A DNA stretch of 25,128 nt from B18-G4 sp003648575 (GCA_029942245.1 JAOZTN010000040.1:1-25128); one strand, 5' to 3'. Counted from the stretch's first letter, positions 7,655 through 16,058 are shown. Made by a program: numbers and translations. The notes: a model not told the origin generated them from the letters alone.

Positions 7655-8593
7655 TTATTTGATAAGCTTAAGTTTCCTGGAAATATCAAGCATCTTGTTG
7701 ATAGGTTTGATGGCCTGTTTTATGATATCCTTATCCAGGGTGATCTCCGGATATTCATTCAACATACACTTGTAAAGCTTTTCCATTGTATTTAATTTCA
7801 TATATGGGCAGTCATTACAAGAACAGGTTTCATCTGTGGGTACAATGATAAATTCTTTCTCCGGAGAATTCTTTTTCATTTGATGAAGAATTCCTGTTTC
7901 AGTGGCCACAATATATTTTTTTGCATCATCGGATCCCGTAAAATTAAGCATGGCTGTAGTAGAACCTATAAAATCAGCTAACTCGAGTAGCTGCGCTTTA
8001 CATTCAGGATGAGCCACCAACTTAGCATCAGGATGCTCTATTTTTAAATTGATGACGGCTTCCGTATTCAATACATCATGCACCTCACAGGTACCATCCC
8101 ATAAAACCATATCCCTTCCGCTGATACTATTGATATATCCTCCCAGATTTTTATCCGGGGCAAAAATCATTTTTTGCTCTTTTTGAAAGGAATGAACTAT
8201 TTCTTTTGCATTTCCGGAGGTACATATCACATCCGACATGGTCTTAATGGCAGCACTACAATTGATATAAGAAATGACTATATGATCCGCATATTTTTTT
8301 TTAAATGCAGCAAACTCCTTCGGAGGACAAGAGTCGGCCAGCGAGCAGCCGGCTTCAAGATCAGGTAATACCACCTTGGATGAAGGACTGAGTATCTTAG
8401 CAGTTTCAGCCATAAAATGTACGCCTGCAAATACGATCATGTCTGCATCAGCTTGAGCTGCCTGCTGCGCTAAGCCAAGGCTGTCGCCAACATAGTCGGC
8501 TATATCCTGGATCTCCGGTATCTGATAGTAATGGGCCAGAATGATAGCATTCTTTTCCTTTTTTAATTTAATAATTTCTTCCCTGTAATTCAT
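7655..8593 (-). CDS. nadA: Quinolinate synthase
   Basis: 312-residue [4Fe-4S] enzyme condensing iminoaspartate with dihydroxyacetone phosphate to quinolinate, in NAD synthesis. Family motifs: HYYQIPEIQD (21-30), FAGVHFMAETAKIL (55-68), DKNLGGYI (147-154), HPEC (195-198) and TETGILHQM (231-239). Cluster Cys candidates are C83 (EAGCSLADSCP), C169 (WDGTCEVH) and C257 (in DETCSCNDCPYMK), spaced as in characterised NadA proteins. The frame opens to 8614, but ATG 8593 (MNYREEIIKL) fits the family and I prefer it. No nadB or nadC is nearby, so aspartate oxidase and quinolinate phosphoribosyltransferase must be elsewhere. The downstream MORN gene begins at the next base. Confidence 0.97.
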   Translation of the reverse strand: MNYREEIIKLKKEKNAIILAHYYQIPEIQDIADYVGDSLGLAQQAAQADADMIVFAGVHFMAETAKILSPSSKVVLPDLEAGCSLADSCPPKEFAAFKKKYADHIVISYINCSAAIKTMSDVICTSGNAKEIVHSFQKEQKMIFAPDKNLGGYINSISGRDMVLWDGTCEVHDVLNTEAVINLKIEHPDAKLVAHPECKAQLLELADFIGSTTAMLNFTGSDDAKKYIVATETGILHQMKKNSPEKEFIIVPTDETCSCNDCPYMKLNTMEKLYKCMLNEYPEITLDKDIIKQAIKPINKMLDISRKLKLIK

Positions 8594-8727
8594 ATCGGCC
8601 GATCTTATCAACACTTATGTATTATTATAAAATTTTATATAAAACCCTATAATGTATATATCCTGTTAGTTCTATTGAAAACTTTTGATCTATTTTCTTG
8701 ACTATTGAATTTATACAGTTTTACTAA

Positions 8728-8735
8728 CAAATATA
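8728..8735 (-). promoter_or_regulatory. Candidate -7 box for nadA-MORN
   Basis: Reads TATATTTG on the - strand, matching TAnnTTTG. Transcription would start near 8720, leaving a leader of about 125 nt before ATG 8593. The nearest -33-like CAAA (plus strand, 8762-8765) is 26 nt away, too far for a standard promoter. In such AT-rich DNA a chance match is possible. Confidence 0.3.
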
Positions 8736-9025
8736 CTATATATTATATTTCTTAATATTCTCAAAAATAATACTTTATAGAGTTATTGACAAATTAATAC
8801 TTTAATATATTGTGAATATTTTATGTACGTTTTAATGGTGTTTAACTGTTAACTATACGTTGAATACTTGTTATAAAATGACGAAACTCTGGCTAATTTA
8901 TTATTTCTTAATGAAAAATAGGACAAAGCAGTTTTCTATTAAAAGAAAATAACAATTTATGACCCTTACTAACAATGTATTGTTTATAAGAATGAAAACA
9001 GTTTTTAACAAATGGGTCAATCCTA

Positions 9026-9055
9026 TTTAAACAGCTGTAAATTTAGCTAACTTTG
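9026..9055 (+). promoter_or_regulatory. Promoter for rpiB-lutB
   Basis: TAACTTTG (9048-9055) is an exact TAnnTTTG box. TTTA (9026-9029) is one base off the -33 TTTG, at a spacing of 18. Transcription would start near 9062, about 10 nt before the rpiB ATG, so the leader is nearly absent. A palindrome, ACAGCTGT (9031-9038), lies in the spacer. Confidence 0.55.
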
Positions 9056-9071
9056 TTAAAAAATTCGAATT

Positions 9072-9524
9072 ATGTTCGATAAGCAGCAAATTCTTCCAAT
9101 GGCCTGTGATCATGGTGGTTTCGAGATGAAAGAATTCTTGAAGATAAAACTTGGTAAATTGGGTTATCAGATAAAGGACATGGGAACATTATCTTCAGAA
9201 AGTGTTGATTATCCGGATATGATACATCCATTGGCAAAAGCTGTGAATGATGGAGAATTTATAATGGGCATCATCCTTTGTGGTAGCGGAAATGGTGCTC
9301 AGATGACAGCCAATAAGTATAAGAATGTACGTGCTGCACTTTGCTGGAGTCTCGAGCAGGCTCAATTAGCCAGGGAACATAATAATGCAAACATTCTTTC
9401 CTTACCCGGAAGATTTATCAGTCATGATCTTGCCATGGAAATGGCTTTAAAGTTTATAAATACTGAATTTGAGGGGGGAAGGCATCAACGCAGGGTAGAA
9501 AAAATTTCAAAGACCTTGAAGTAA
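9072..9524 (+). CDS. rpiB: Ribose-5-phosphate isomerase B
   Basis: 150-residue RpiB/LacAB-family sugar-phosphate isomerase interconverting ribulose-5-phosphate and ribose-5-phosphate in the pentose phosphate pathway; cytoplasmic. Visible motifs: ACDHGGFEMKEFL with D13-H14, the active-site loop LCGSGNGAQMTANK with C70, H103 in AREHNNANILSLPGR, and the phosphate-binding end GGRHQRRVEKI. Length is typical. The catalytic Cys is kept, as in the E. coli type. ATG 9072 follows a good -7 box by 16 nt. lutB starts 6 nt after its stop, so they form a two-gene unit. No transketolase gene is beside it here. Confidence 0.95.
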   Translation: MFDKQQILPMACDHGGFEMKEFLKIKLGKLGYQIKDMGTLSSESVDYPDMIHPLAKAVNDGEFIMGIILCGSGNGAQMTANKYKNVRAALCWSLEQAQLAREHNNANILSLPGRFISHDLAMEMALKFINTEFEGGRHQRRVEKISKTLK

Positions 9525-9530
9525 AAGCAG

Positions 9531-10901
9531 ATGGGAGAAATCCAAAAAAAGTTCATACAGGATGCCAATAAAAAGGCCTTTGATGCTGTGCATAGGAAGA
9601 CTATTAAATACAATATGTCCCGTTATGATGCATCTGTATTAAAAGGAAAAGAACAATTTTGTGACCTTGACCTTGCCAAAACCAGGGCTGCCCACCTGAA
9701 GTACAAGATTCTCAACGACCTTGAAAAATACCTGATAGAATTTGAATCAAATTTTTCCCGCAGGGGAGGAAAAGTTATCTGGGCACAGGATGCAACAGAA
9801 GCGGTAAAAGAAATTCTGCGGATTAGCGAAAAGCATAAAGCTGTAAAGGTGGTCAAGTCCAAATCTATGACCACAGAGGAGATAGAGCTAAATGATGGCC
9901 TGGAGAGAAACAATATCAATTCAATAGAAACCGACCTGGGTGAATATATTGTACAGCTTGCAGGAGAAAAACCCTACCATATTGTGACTCCGGTCATGCA
10001 TAAGTCGAAAGAGGATATTGCTGAGTTGTTCTGCAAGCTGTTCGATCTGGATAAGAACAGCAGCCCGGAAGAGATCATGGCATTTGTAAGGGAAAGGCTC
10101 AGGAAAGATTTTATTACAGCAGACATTGGTATTACAGGGAGTAATTTTCTGATTGCCGATACCGGATCTGTTGCCCTAACAGAAAATGAAGGAAACGGTA
10201 TGCTGTCTATGTCATTTCCTAAAGTTCATATTGTTGTTGCCGGCATCGAAAAGCTCATCCCATCATTTACTGACCTTGAACTTTTCTGGCCACTACTGGG
10301 ATCTTTTGGCACAGGACAGCATGTCACAGTGTATAACTCCATTATCAGTGGACCAAAGAAGGATAAGGAAAGTGATGGCCCGGAGGAGATGTATGTCGTG
10401 CTATTGAATAATAACAGGACAGAACTTCTGAAGAAAGAAAGACAAAGGATTGCTTTATCATGTATTCGCTGTGGGGCATGTTTGAATGCCTGCCCTGTTT
10501 ATCGGAATATAGGTGGCCACACATACAATACGACCTATACAGGGCCTATTGGATCGGTTATCAGCCCCTTTATGAAAGGCATGAACAATTATAAACACCT
10601 GAGCTTTGCATCCAGCCTTTGTGGTGCATGCACCGAGGTTTGTCCGGTCAAGATACCATTGCATAATCTGCTGCTTTTAAACAGGCATGATTCGGTTAAA
10701 GAAGGGCATGTTTCCGGAAACGAGAAATGGACCATGAAGGGCATGAAAAAGATGATGATGAAGCGCAAATATATGGATATGGGAGGCTTCGGTGTACGCA
10801 ATTATACTTTCAAAAAGTCCATAGGTAACAATTGGGGTCCGCGCAGGGAACTTCCACCCCTGGCAAAAAAATCCTTCAACACCCTCTGGAAAGAGAAATA
10901 G
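9531..10901 (+). CDS. lutB: LutB/LldF-type iron-sulfur lactate-utilisation protein
   Basis: 456-residue protein of the LutB/LldF family. LutABC proteins form a complex oxidising L-lactate to pyruvate; LutB is the iron-sulfur electron-transfer subunit. The N-terminal two-thirds is a LUD domain (about 60-300, with TADIGITGSNFLIADTGS and GTGQHVTVY). The C-terminal part has two cluster motifs: C311-x2-C314-x2-C317-x3-CP (CIRCGACLNACP) and C364-x2-C367-x3-CP (CGACTEVCPVKI). Length is near the family norm and all cluster Cys are present. It follows rpiB by 6 nt. No lutA or lutC is adjacent: the next gene is convergent, 11 nt away. Lactate as substrate is therefore less certain, and partners may be elsewhere. 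Confidence 0.92.
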   Translation: MGEIQKKFIQDANKKAFDAVHRKTIKYNMSRYDASVLKGKEQFCDLDLAKTRAAHLKYKILNDLEKYLIEFESNFSRRGGKVIWAQDATEAVKEILRISEKHKAVKVVKSKSMTTEEIELNDGLERNNINSIETDLGEYIVQLAGEKPYHIVTPVMHKSKEDIAELFCKLFDLDKNSSPEEIMAFVRERLRKDFITADIGITGSNFLIADTGSVALTENEGNGMLSMSFPKVHIVVAGIEKLIPSFTDLELFWPLLGSFGTGQHVTVYNSIISGPKKDKESDGPEEMYVVLLNNNRTELLKKERQRIALSCIRCGACLNACPVYRNIGGHTYNTTYTGPIGSVISPFMKGMNNYKHLSFASSLCGACTEVCPVKIPLHNLLLLNRHDSVKEGHVSGNEKWTMKGMKKMMMKRKYMDMGGFGVRNYTFKKSIGNNWGPRRELPPLAKKSFNTLWKEK

Positions 10902-10912
10902 TAAAGTGTAAA

Positions 10913-12019
10913 TTATTCTGGCATTAACTCCTCAAGCCTTTCCCTCAGCTCTTCCCCACTCAGATTTTTGGCAATAATAATACCATCAGGATCGATCAAT
11001 ACACTTGATGGGACAGAGCGTATTCCATATAATTTACCTGCAGCATTTCCCCATCCCTGAAGGTCTGAAACATGATTCCAGATAAGACCATCATCATGAA
11101 TAGCCTGTATCCATTTTTCCCTGTCCTGGTCAAAAGATACCCCCAGGACATCGAATCCTTTTTCATGGAAATCGTTGTAACAGGCTACTATGTTAGGATT
11201 TTCAGCCCTGCATGGGCCACACCAGGCTGCCCAGAAATCAACAAGCAAATACTTGCCTTTACTCAATTCAGTCAGGTTTAGGTCAATATTATTGGTGTCT
11301 TTTTGTGAGAAGTCGAGCAAAGGCTGACCGATATCAACACGTTTTAGAACAATTACCCTGTCTGCCAGGAGTTTATAATCAGGCGATTCAGCAAGAGATA
11401 GATCAAAATTATTTATAACACTATCCAGTTCTGCTACTGTCCATGAATATGAATTTCCATAGGCAATATAAGGCGATGTAACATTGGTATTGTTCTTCAA
11501 CACATATTCTTTAATGAAAGCTGTTTCTTCTTTATAGACCTCATCCATCACAAGCGAAAGACTGTCTTTTACTTCTACCAGGCCAGAGTCTCTTGCGATC
11601 CTGTATTCTGCGTAAATACTTCTCATTCTGTCATTATATACCGACAATTTCGCTTCAAATAATTCATATTGTTCATGTGCAGGAGAGCCGCTAATTGTGG
11701 TAGCCTCACGATCATCTTTAATTACTTCTACAACAATTTCACCGGCATCTAAGAACACAGGAACATATCTTTTAATGTTATCGATATTAACATATTGCAT
11801 CTCCGGAAATGCAATCTCACCCTGCATATTAAAAGCTCCATCAATCATCACGGCAGAATCAAGTTTGATCCATTGGCCAGCAGCACGTTTTTGAAGATAG
11901 GCATATCCGTCAACAAGAGTATCGACACCTACTTTAAGGCTAAAATGTGTATCTTTTTTTTCAGTAGTACAGGAGGCTATAAATATTACAGCCAGCAGGG
12001 CATAAAACAGTTTTTTCAT
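10913..12019 (-). CDS. TlpA-type thioredoxin lipoprotein with DUF4369-like N-terminus
   Basis: 368-residue predicted lipoprotein (lipobox IFIASC, Cys17), probably facing the periplasm. The N-terminal region (about 25-125) is beta-rich and resembles the DUF4369 domain that precedes thioredoxin folds in many Bacteroidota proteins. A helical linker follows (about 125-235), then a TlpA/redoxin domain with the active site WAAWCGPC (C267, C270) and a later SVPSSVLIDPDG segment with the cis-Pro region. It should reduce or exchange disulfides on exported proteins. It lies 55 nt downstream of mreD on the same strand, where mrdA/rodA might be expected in relatives, and may be cotranscribed. I found no -7 box of its own. 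It is convergent with lutB. Confidence 0.9.
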   Translation of the reverse strand: MKKLFYALLAVIFIASCTTEKKDTHFSLKVGVDTLVDGYAYLQKRAAGQWIKLDSAVMIDGAFNMQGEIAFPEMQYVNIDNIKRYVPVFLDAGEIVVEVIKDDREATTISGSPAHEQYELFEAKLSVYNDRMRSIYAEYRIARDSGLVEVKDSLSLVMDEVYKEETAFIKEYVLKNNTNVTSPYIAYGNSYSWTVAELDSVINNFDLSLAESPDYKLLADRVIVLKRVDIGQPLLDFSQKDTNNIDLNLTELSKGKYLLVDFWAAWCGPCRAENPNIVACYNDFHEKGFDVLGVSFDQDREKWIQAIHDDGLIWNHVSDLQGWGNAAGKLYGIRSVPSSVLIDPDGIIIAKNLSGEELRERLEELMPE

Positions 12020-12074
12020 AGTTGTTGGGACTTAGGCGTTGTTAGTTATTAAGGTATAAATCTAGTAAAATTCA

Positions 12075-12593
12075 TCAAGCTTTATCTTTCCTTCTGATAA
12101 AGAGGTACTCAACAAGCAAGACCAGTAAAAATGTTGAGAACGTACTTAGGAGAGCACGATACAGGGTTTGCGCGAATTCGTTGAAACGGAAAATTTCAAG
12201 GAAGAAAAACAGCAGGTGGTGAAGTAAAATAAGGATGAGGGAATACAAAAAGAACCATCTGAATCCCATATCTTTTATTCCCGGTGCCATTCCCGGCTCA
12301 AGACCCTTGCTGCCGGAGATAAGCCGGATCAGGCCCGGCCTGCAAAAGGCCATAAATACAGAGGCAGCAGTATGCATTCCGGGGGTATGCGCAAAAATAT
12401 CAATGGTAAATCCAAGGACAAAGGAAGATGTCAGCAATAACCACCCAGGGGTTTCAAAAGGCAGCAGAAGGATAAATAATACATACAGGTAAGGATTGAT
12501 ATAGCCGTTGACACTAATATTGTTCAACACGAAAACCTGGATCAAAACCAGTACGATAAAGCGAACGGTATTTCTGACAATAATATTATTCAT
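12075..12593 (-). CDS. mreD: Rod shape-determining protein MreD
   Basis: 172-residue inner-membrane protein of the elongasome. About five hydrophobic segments are visible, including VRFIVLVLIQVFVLNNISV, YLYVLFILLLPF and a long C-terminal LLSTFSTFLLVLLVEYLFI. The IFAHTPGMHTAASVFMAFCRP segment and the gene order support MreD. Sequence in this family is weakly conserved, so context carries much of the call. Its ATG overlaps the mreC stop by 8 nt, indicating coupled translation. Confidence 0.9.
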   Translation of the reverse strand: MNNIIVRNTVRFIVLVLIQVFVLNNISVNGYINPYLYVLFILLLPFETPGWLLLTSSFVLGFTIDIFAHTPGMHTAASVFMAFCRPGLIRLISGSKGLEPGMAPGIKDMGFRWFFLYSLILILLHHLLFFFLEIFRFNEFAQTLYRALLSTFSTFLLVLLVEYLFIRRKDKA

Positions 12594-13398
12594 CCTTTAA
12601 TTGCATATTCAAACTGTCCAGTTCTGTTGAAGCATTATTCTTCGTCACATTGACAAAATGCAGACTGTTAAAATCTGTTGAAAATTCTATTTCTGCTCTG
12701 TTAAGATTTCCCCCTGTAAATACCTTGTTACCAATCACTCCTATCATAAGGTCGCCTGGAAAAACGAATGAGTAACCACTGGTAACAACAGTATCTCCGG
12801 GTTTTGGAATAATGTGAGTGGGTATATCCTCAACGATCCCGGTACGGGGGCTGAGACCATCCCAACTTACATTCACCATCTGTCCGTTATTTTTCAGGCG
12901 GGCACTTATTTTAGTATCCTTGTGGAGTAACGACATGGCAGTTGCATAGTGACTGGATATCTCTACAATGATCCCTGCTATCCCCTGCGGGGAGATGAGA
13001 CCCATCTCTTTTTCAATGCCATCCAGGCGCCCCCTATTTATCATAATGAAATTATTGCGTCCCCGCGTTGTATTGCTGATCACCCTGGCGGGAATGAAAG
13101 CATATGTCGTGTCGGGTTGGGAGATGGCACTATAAGGAAATACGGTGCTCTTCTGCAACAGTTCGTGCAGCCTTGCGTTTTCGGCATTCAGCTGTTCATT
13201 GGCTTCTTTCAGGAAGAAGTAATCACCTATTGATGTAAATGCATCCTGAAAGGATCCTGTGATGGCGTTGGTAGAATTAATGATCCTTGACCCCTGAAAA
13301 CTATTGTGATTGATAAGAAGGATAATGGCAACCAGCTCAAGAAAAATAAACAGGAAGAAGAACGACTGTTTTTTCAGAAAGATAAACAGATACTTCAT
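12586..13398 (-). CDS. mreC: Rod shape-determining protein MreC
   Basis: 270-residue bitopic protein linking the MreB cytoskeleton to periplasmic wall synthesis. After a basic N-terminus, one TM helix (about 13-30) is followed by a predicted coiled coil (about 62-83, LKEANEQLNAENARLHELL), then the beta-rich MreC core with NTTRGRNNFIMINRG, the GLISPQGIAGIIVE segment and GDTVVTSGYSFVFPG. Length is typical. It starts 63 nt after the mreB stop and overlaps mreD by 8 nt. Confidence 0.96.
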   Translation of the reverse strand: MKYLFIFLKKQSFFFLFIFLELVAIILLINHNSFQGSRIINSTNAITGSFQDAFTSIGDYFFLKEANEQLNAENARLHELLQKSTVFPYSAISQPDTTYAFIPARVISNTTRGRNNFIMINRGRLDGIEKEMGLISPQGIAGIIVEISSHYATAMSLLHKDTKISARLKNNGQMVNVSWDGLSPRTGIVEDIPTHIIPKPGDTVVTSGYSFVFPGDLMIGVIGNKVFTGGNLNRAEIEFSTDFNSLHFVNVTKNNASTELDSLNMQLKDE

Positions 13399-13461
13399 GG
13401 CTTTGCCATTTCCGGGTTAACAATTAAAGTTTTTGGCTGTCAGGATATTCCGACTGGCCAC

Positions 13462-14484
13462 CTATTTGATAAGGAATGTAAACTTGTCAAAGTTCTTTAG
13501 CGCGATACCTGTTCCCCTGGCTACAGCCCTTAATGGGTCTTCTGCAACATGGATCGGAAGCTTTGTTTTGAGATGGAGCCTCTTGTCGAGCCCCCTCAGC
13601 ATTGAACCTCCTCCTGCCAGGTAAATACCTGTACGGTAAATATCGGCGGAAAGCTCCGGCGGGGTCATCTCTAGTGCGTTTAATACCGCCGCCTCGATCT
13701 TCGATATCGATTTATCGAGCGCATTAGCGATCTCAGCATAATTCACAGTAATCTCCTTCGGAATCCCTGTAAGCATATCCCTGCCATGTACGGGATGGTC
13801 TTCAGGAGGATTTTCGAGGTCGGTAATGGCTGCCCCTACTTCAATCTTGATCCTTTCAGCCGTCCTTTCCCCTATTTTGATGTTATGCTGCTTCCGCATA
13901 TACTCCTGTATATCGTAAGTAAAATCGTCACCGGCGACCCTGATCGACTTATTGTTCACAATCCCACCCAGGGCGATAACGGCGATCTCACTGGTGCCAC
14001 CACCAATATCGATCACCATATTTCCGGTTGGCTCAAGCACGTCGATCCCGATCCCGATAGCAGCAGCCATGGGCTCATGTATCAGTTTAACTTCTTTAGC
14101 ACCTGCCTGCTCGGCGGAATCTTTTACTGCACGCTCTTCTACCTCAGTAATACCAGAAGGGATACAGATCACCATTTTCAATGCAGGGGGAAACATGGTT
14201 TTCCTGGGAAAGATCATTTTGATCAACTCCCGTATCATATATTCCGCAGATTGAAAATCAGCGATAACACCATCACGCAAAGGCCGGATGGTTTTAATAT
14301 TTTCATGTGTCTTTCCATGCATCATCATGGCTCGTTTTCCAACAGCAATGATCTTGCCTGTATTTCTTTCTATCGCTACAATCGACGGTTCGTCAACAAC
14401 AACCTTATCGTTATAGATGATGATGGTATTGGCCGTTCCAAGGTCGATAGCTATTTCTTTGGTAAACAATGAGAAAAGTCCCAT
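13462..14484 (-). CDS. mreB: Rod shape-determining protein MreB
   Basis: 340-residue actin-like ATPase that forms membrane-bound filaments directing cell elongation. Actin-fold motifs: phosphate 1 DLGTANT (14-20), phosphate 2 DIGGGTSEIAVIALGG (about 165-180), and the adenosine motif AGGGSMLRGLDKRL near the C-terminus. The N-terminal MGLFSLF is a likely hydrophobic membrane anchor. Length matches MreB. It lies 12 nt downstream of purH, so it is probably carried on the purH transcript. The long frame on the opposite strand is a codon-bias shadow. Confidence 0.98.
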   Translation of the reverse strand: MGLFSLFTKEIAIDLGTANTIIIYNDKVVVDEPSIVAIERNTGKIIAVGKRAMMMHGKTHENIKTIRPLRDGVIADFQSAEYMIRELIKMIFPRKTMFPPALKMVICIPSGITEVEERAVKDSAEQAGAKEVKLIHEPMAAAIGIGIDVLEPTGNMVIDIGGGTSEIAVIALGGIVNNKSIRVAGDDFTYDIQEYMRKQHNIKIGERTAERIKIEVGAAITDLENPPEDHPVHGRDMLTGIPKEITVNYAEIANALDKSISKIEAAVLNALEMTPPELSADIYRTGIYLAGGGSMLRGLDKRLHLKTKLPIHVAEDPLRAVARGTGIALKNFDKFTFLIK

Positions 14485-14496
14485 ATCCTATTAGTA

Positions 14497-16008
14497 TTAA
14501 TGTTTAAAATGTCGGATTCCTGTAAACACCATTGCTATTTTATGTTCATTGCAATAGTCGATAGAATCCTGATCCCTGACCGATCCCCCGGGCTGGATCA
14601 CTGCCGTGATACCTGCTTTATCAGCAATCTCGACAGAGTCGGCAAAAGGGAAAAATGCATCTGATGCCATCACGGCACCATGCAGGTCGAAACCAAATTC
14701 CCCGGCCTTGGCAATAGCCTGCTTCAACGCATCGACCCTGGATGTTTGTCCCACCCCACTGGCAATCAACTGTTTGTTTTTTACAAGGACAATGGCATTC
14801 GATTTCGTATGCTTTACCAGCTTGTTTGCAAACAGCAAATCTTTGGTTTCAGCTTCAACAGGAAGCTTTTGAGTGGCCGCCTGAAGATCGCCTTCACTTT
14901 CGGTATTCATGTCCTTTTCCTGAACAATAATTCCATTGAGCAGTGACCGGAATATCTTTAACGGTAGTTTGCCCTCTTTTCTTGTCAGGATAATCCTGTT
15001 CTTTTTACTTTTTAGTGTGTGCAGCGCATCTTCGTCATAGCCGGGAGCCAGGATGATCTCAAAGAATAATTTATTGATCTCTTCAGCTGTGGCTCCGTCA
15101 ATATTTTTATTGCATACCAGTACGCCGCCAAAAGCAGAGACGGAATCACCCGCCAGGGCATCCTTCCAGGCGTCGAGCAATAAAGGCCTGCTTGCAATAC
15201 CACAGGCATTATTATGCTTCAGGATGGCAAAAGTCGTTTCATCAAACTCATCGATCAGGTTAATGGCTGCATCCAGGTCACCCAGATTATTATACGAAAT
15301 GGCTTTACCGTGTAATTGTTCGAAAACCTGATCAATTTTTCCAAAAAATGTACCCTGCTGATGAGGATTTTCACCATAGCGCAAAGGCACTGATTCACGA
15401 TAGCTTATCTTAAATGCATCATCACCTTCGGAAAAGTAATTATATATGGCCGTATCGTAATGAGAAGAAATATTAAAAGCATATCCGGCGAAGCGCCTTC
15501 TGTCTTCCAGGTCTGCACTTCCCCCATTATCTTTTAGAAGCTGAAACAACTCATTATAATAATCCATGGCAGGAACGATGAGCACATCTTTAAAATTTTT
15601 GGCGGCAGCCCTGATCAGTGATATGCCTCCGATATCGATCTTTTCAATGACCTCAGCCTCATCTTGAGTGGCGGCCACGGTTTCCTCAAAAGGATATAGG
15701 TCAACAATAACCAGGTCGATCTCCGGAATATCATATTCGATAAAATGTGCCTGGTCGAGTTCGTGTTCCCTCCTACCCAGGATTCCACCAAACACCTTGG
15801 GGTGTAGAGTTTTAACCCTTCCGCCGAGTATAGATGGATATGAGGTCAGGGATTCAACGGTTATAGCTTTGATTCCTAGTTCATTAATAAAATTATAGGT
15901 TCCACCGGTGGAGATGATCTCTACCCCAAAATTATTGAGCAGGGCAAGGATTTCTTCCAGCCCTTTTTTATGATAAACCGATATGAGTGCCCGTTTAATT
16001 TTTTTCAC
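14497..16008 (-). CDS. purH: Bifunctional AICAR formyltransferase / IMP cyclohydrolase
   Basis: 503-residue enzyme performing the last two steps of de novo IMP synthesis in the cytoplasm. N-terminal MGS-like IMP cyclohydrolase domain (about 1-130): KRALISVYHKKGLEEI, STGGTYNFI, GGRVKTLHPKVFGGIL. The AICAR transformylase domain follows, with LRYGENPHQQ, the catalytic LKHNNACGIASR region and a closing DAFFPFADSVEIA and IQPGGSVRDQDS. I place the start at GTG 16008 (MKKIKRALISVYHK). The open frame runs on to a TTG at 16053, but that codon overlaps the -7 box at 16051-16058 and adds 15 residues unlike the family. It heads the mreBCD transcript, with 12 nt to mreB. Confidence 0.97.
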   Translation of the reverse strand: MKKIKRALISVYHKKGLEEILALLNNFGVEIISTGGTYNFINELGIKAITVESLTSYPSILGGRVKTLHPKVFGGILGRREHELDQAHFIEYDIPEIDLVIVDLYPFEETVAATQDEAEVIEKIDIGGISLIRAAAKNFKDVLIVPAMDYYNELFQLLKDNGGSADLEDRRRFAGYAFNISSHYDTAIYNYFSEGDDAFKISYRESVPLRYGENPHQQGTFFGKIDQVFEQLHGKAISYNNLGDLDAAINLIDEFDETTFAILKHNNACGIASRPLLLDAWKDALAGDSVSAFGGVLVCNKNIDGATAEEINKLFFEIILAPGYDEDALHTLKSKKNRIILTRKEGKLPLKIFRSLLNGIIVQEKDMNTESEGDLQAATQKLPVEAETKDLLFANKLVKHTKSNAIVLVKNKQLIASGVGQTSRVDALKQAIAKAGEFGFDLHGAVMASDAFFPFADSVEIADKAGITAVIQPGGSVRDQDSIDYCNEHKIAMVFTGIRHFKH

Positions 16009-16050
16009 TAAAAGATGATTTCGGTAATGTACTGCGAAGTCCGCAAACCC

Positions 16051-16058
16051 CAAATTTA
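16051..16058 (-). promoter_or_regulatory. -7 box for purH-mreBCD
   Basis: Reads TAAATTTG on the - strand, an exact TAnnTTTG match. Transcription would begin near 16044, leaving about 36 nt before GTG 16008. No convincing -33 is seen. The opposite side of this gap should hold the promoter for the permease gene, but I found only imperfect matches there (for example TAACTTTA near 16084-16091). Confidence 0.5.

Larger units (their letters stand above)
8594..9071. other. AT-rich gene-free region between nadA and rpiB
   Basis: About 480 bp, strongly A+T-rich compared with the flanking genes, between two divergent units. I found no convincing reading frame, tRNA, riboswitch or long repeat. It holds one candidate -7 box for each direction (8728-8735 and 9048-9055) and two small palindromes: AACAATGTATTGTT (8971-8984) and ACAGCTGT (9031-9038). 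The second lies between the expected -33 and -7 positions of the rpiB promoter, where a repressor could act. No DnaA-box cluster is visible, so I do not call it an origin. Confidence 0.6.

Noticed and set aside
8878..8952. 24-codon + strand frame in the nadA-rpiB gap (begins MTKLWLIYYF)
   Set aside because: Too short, no ribosome-binding or promoter support, and expected by chance in AT-rich DNA.
8594..9071. Possible replication origin because of the AT-rich stretch
   Set aside because: No cluster of DnaA-box-like TTATCCACA sites and no dnaA or other origin-linked gene nearby.
13786..14472. 228-residue + strand frame
   Set aside because: Lies wholly antisense to mreB, whose motifs are unmistakable; the frame is a by-product of mreB codon use.
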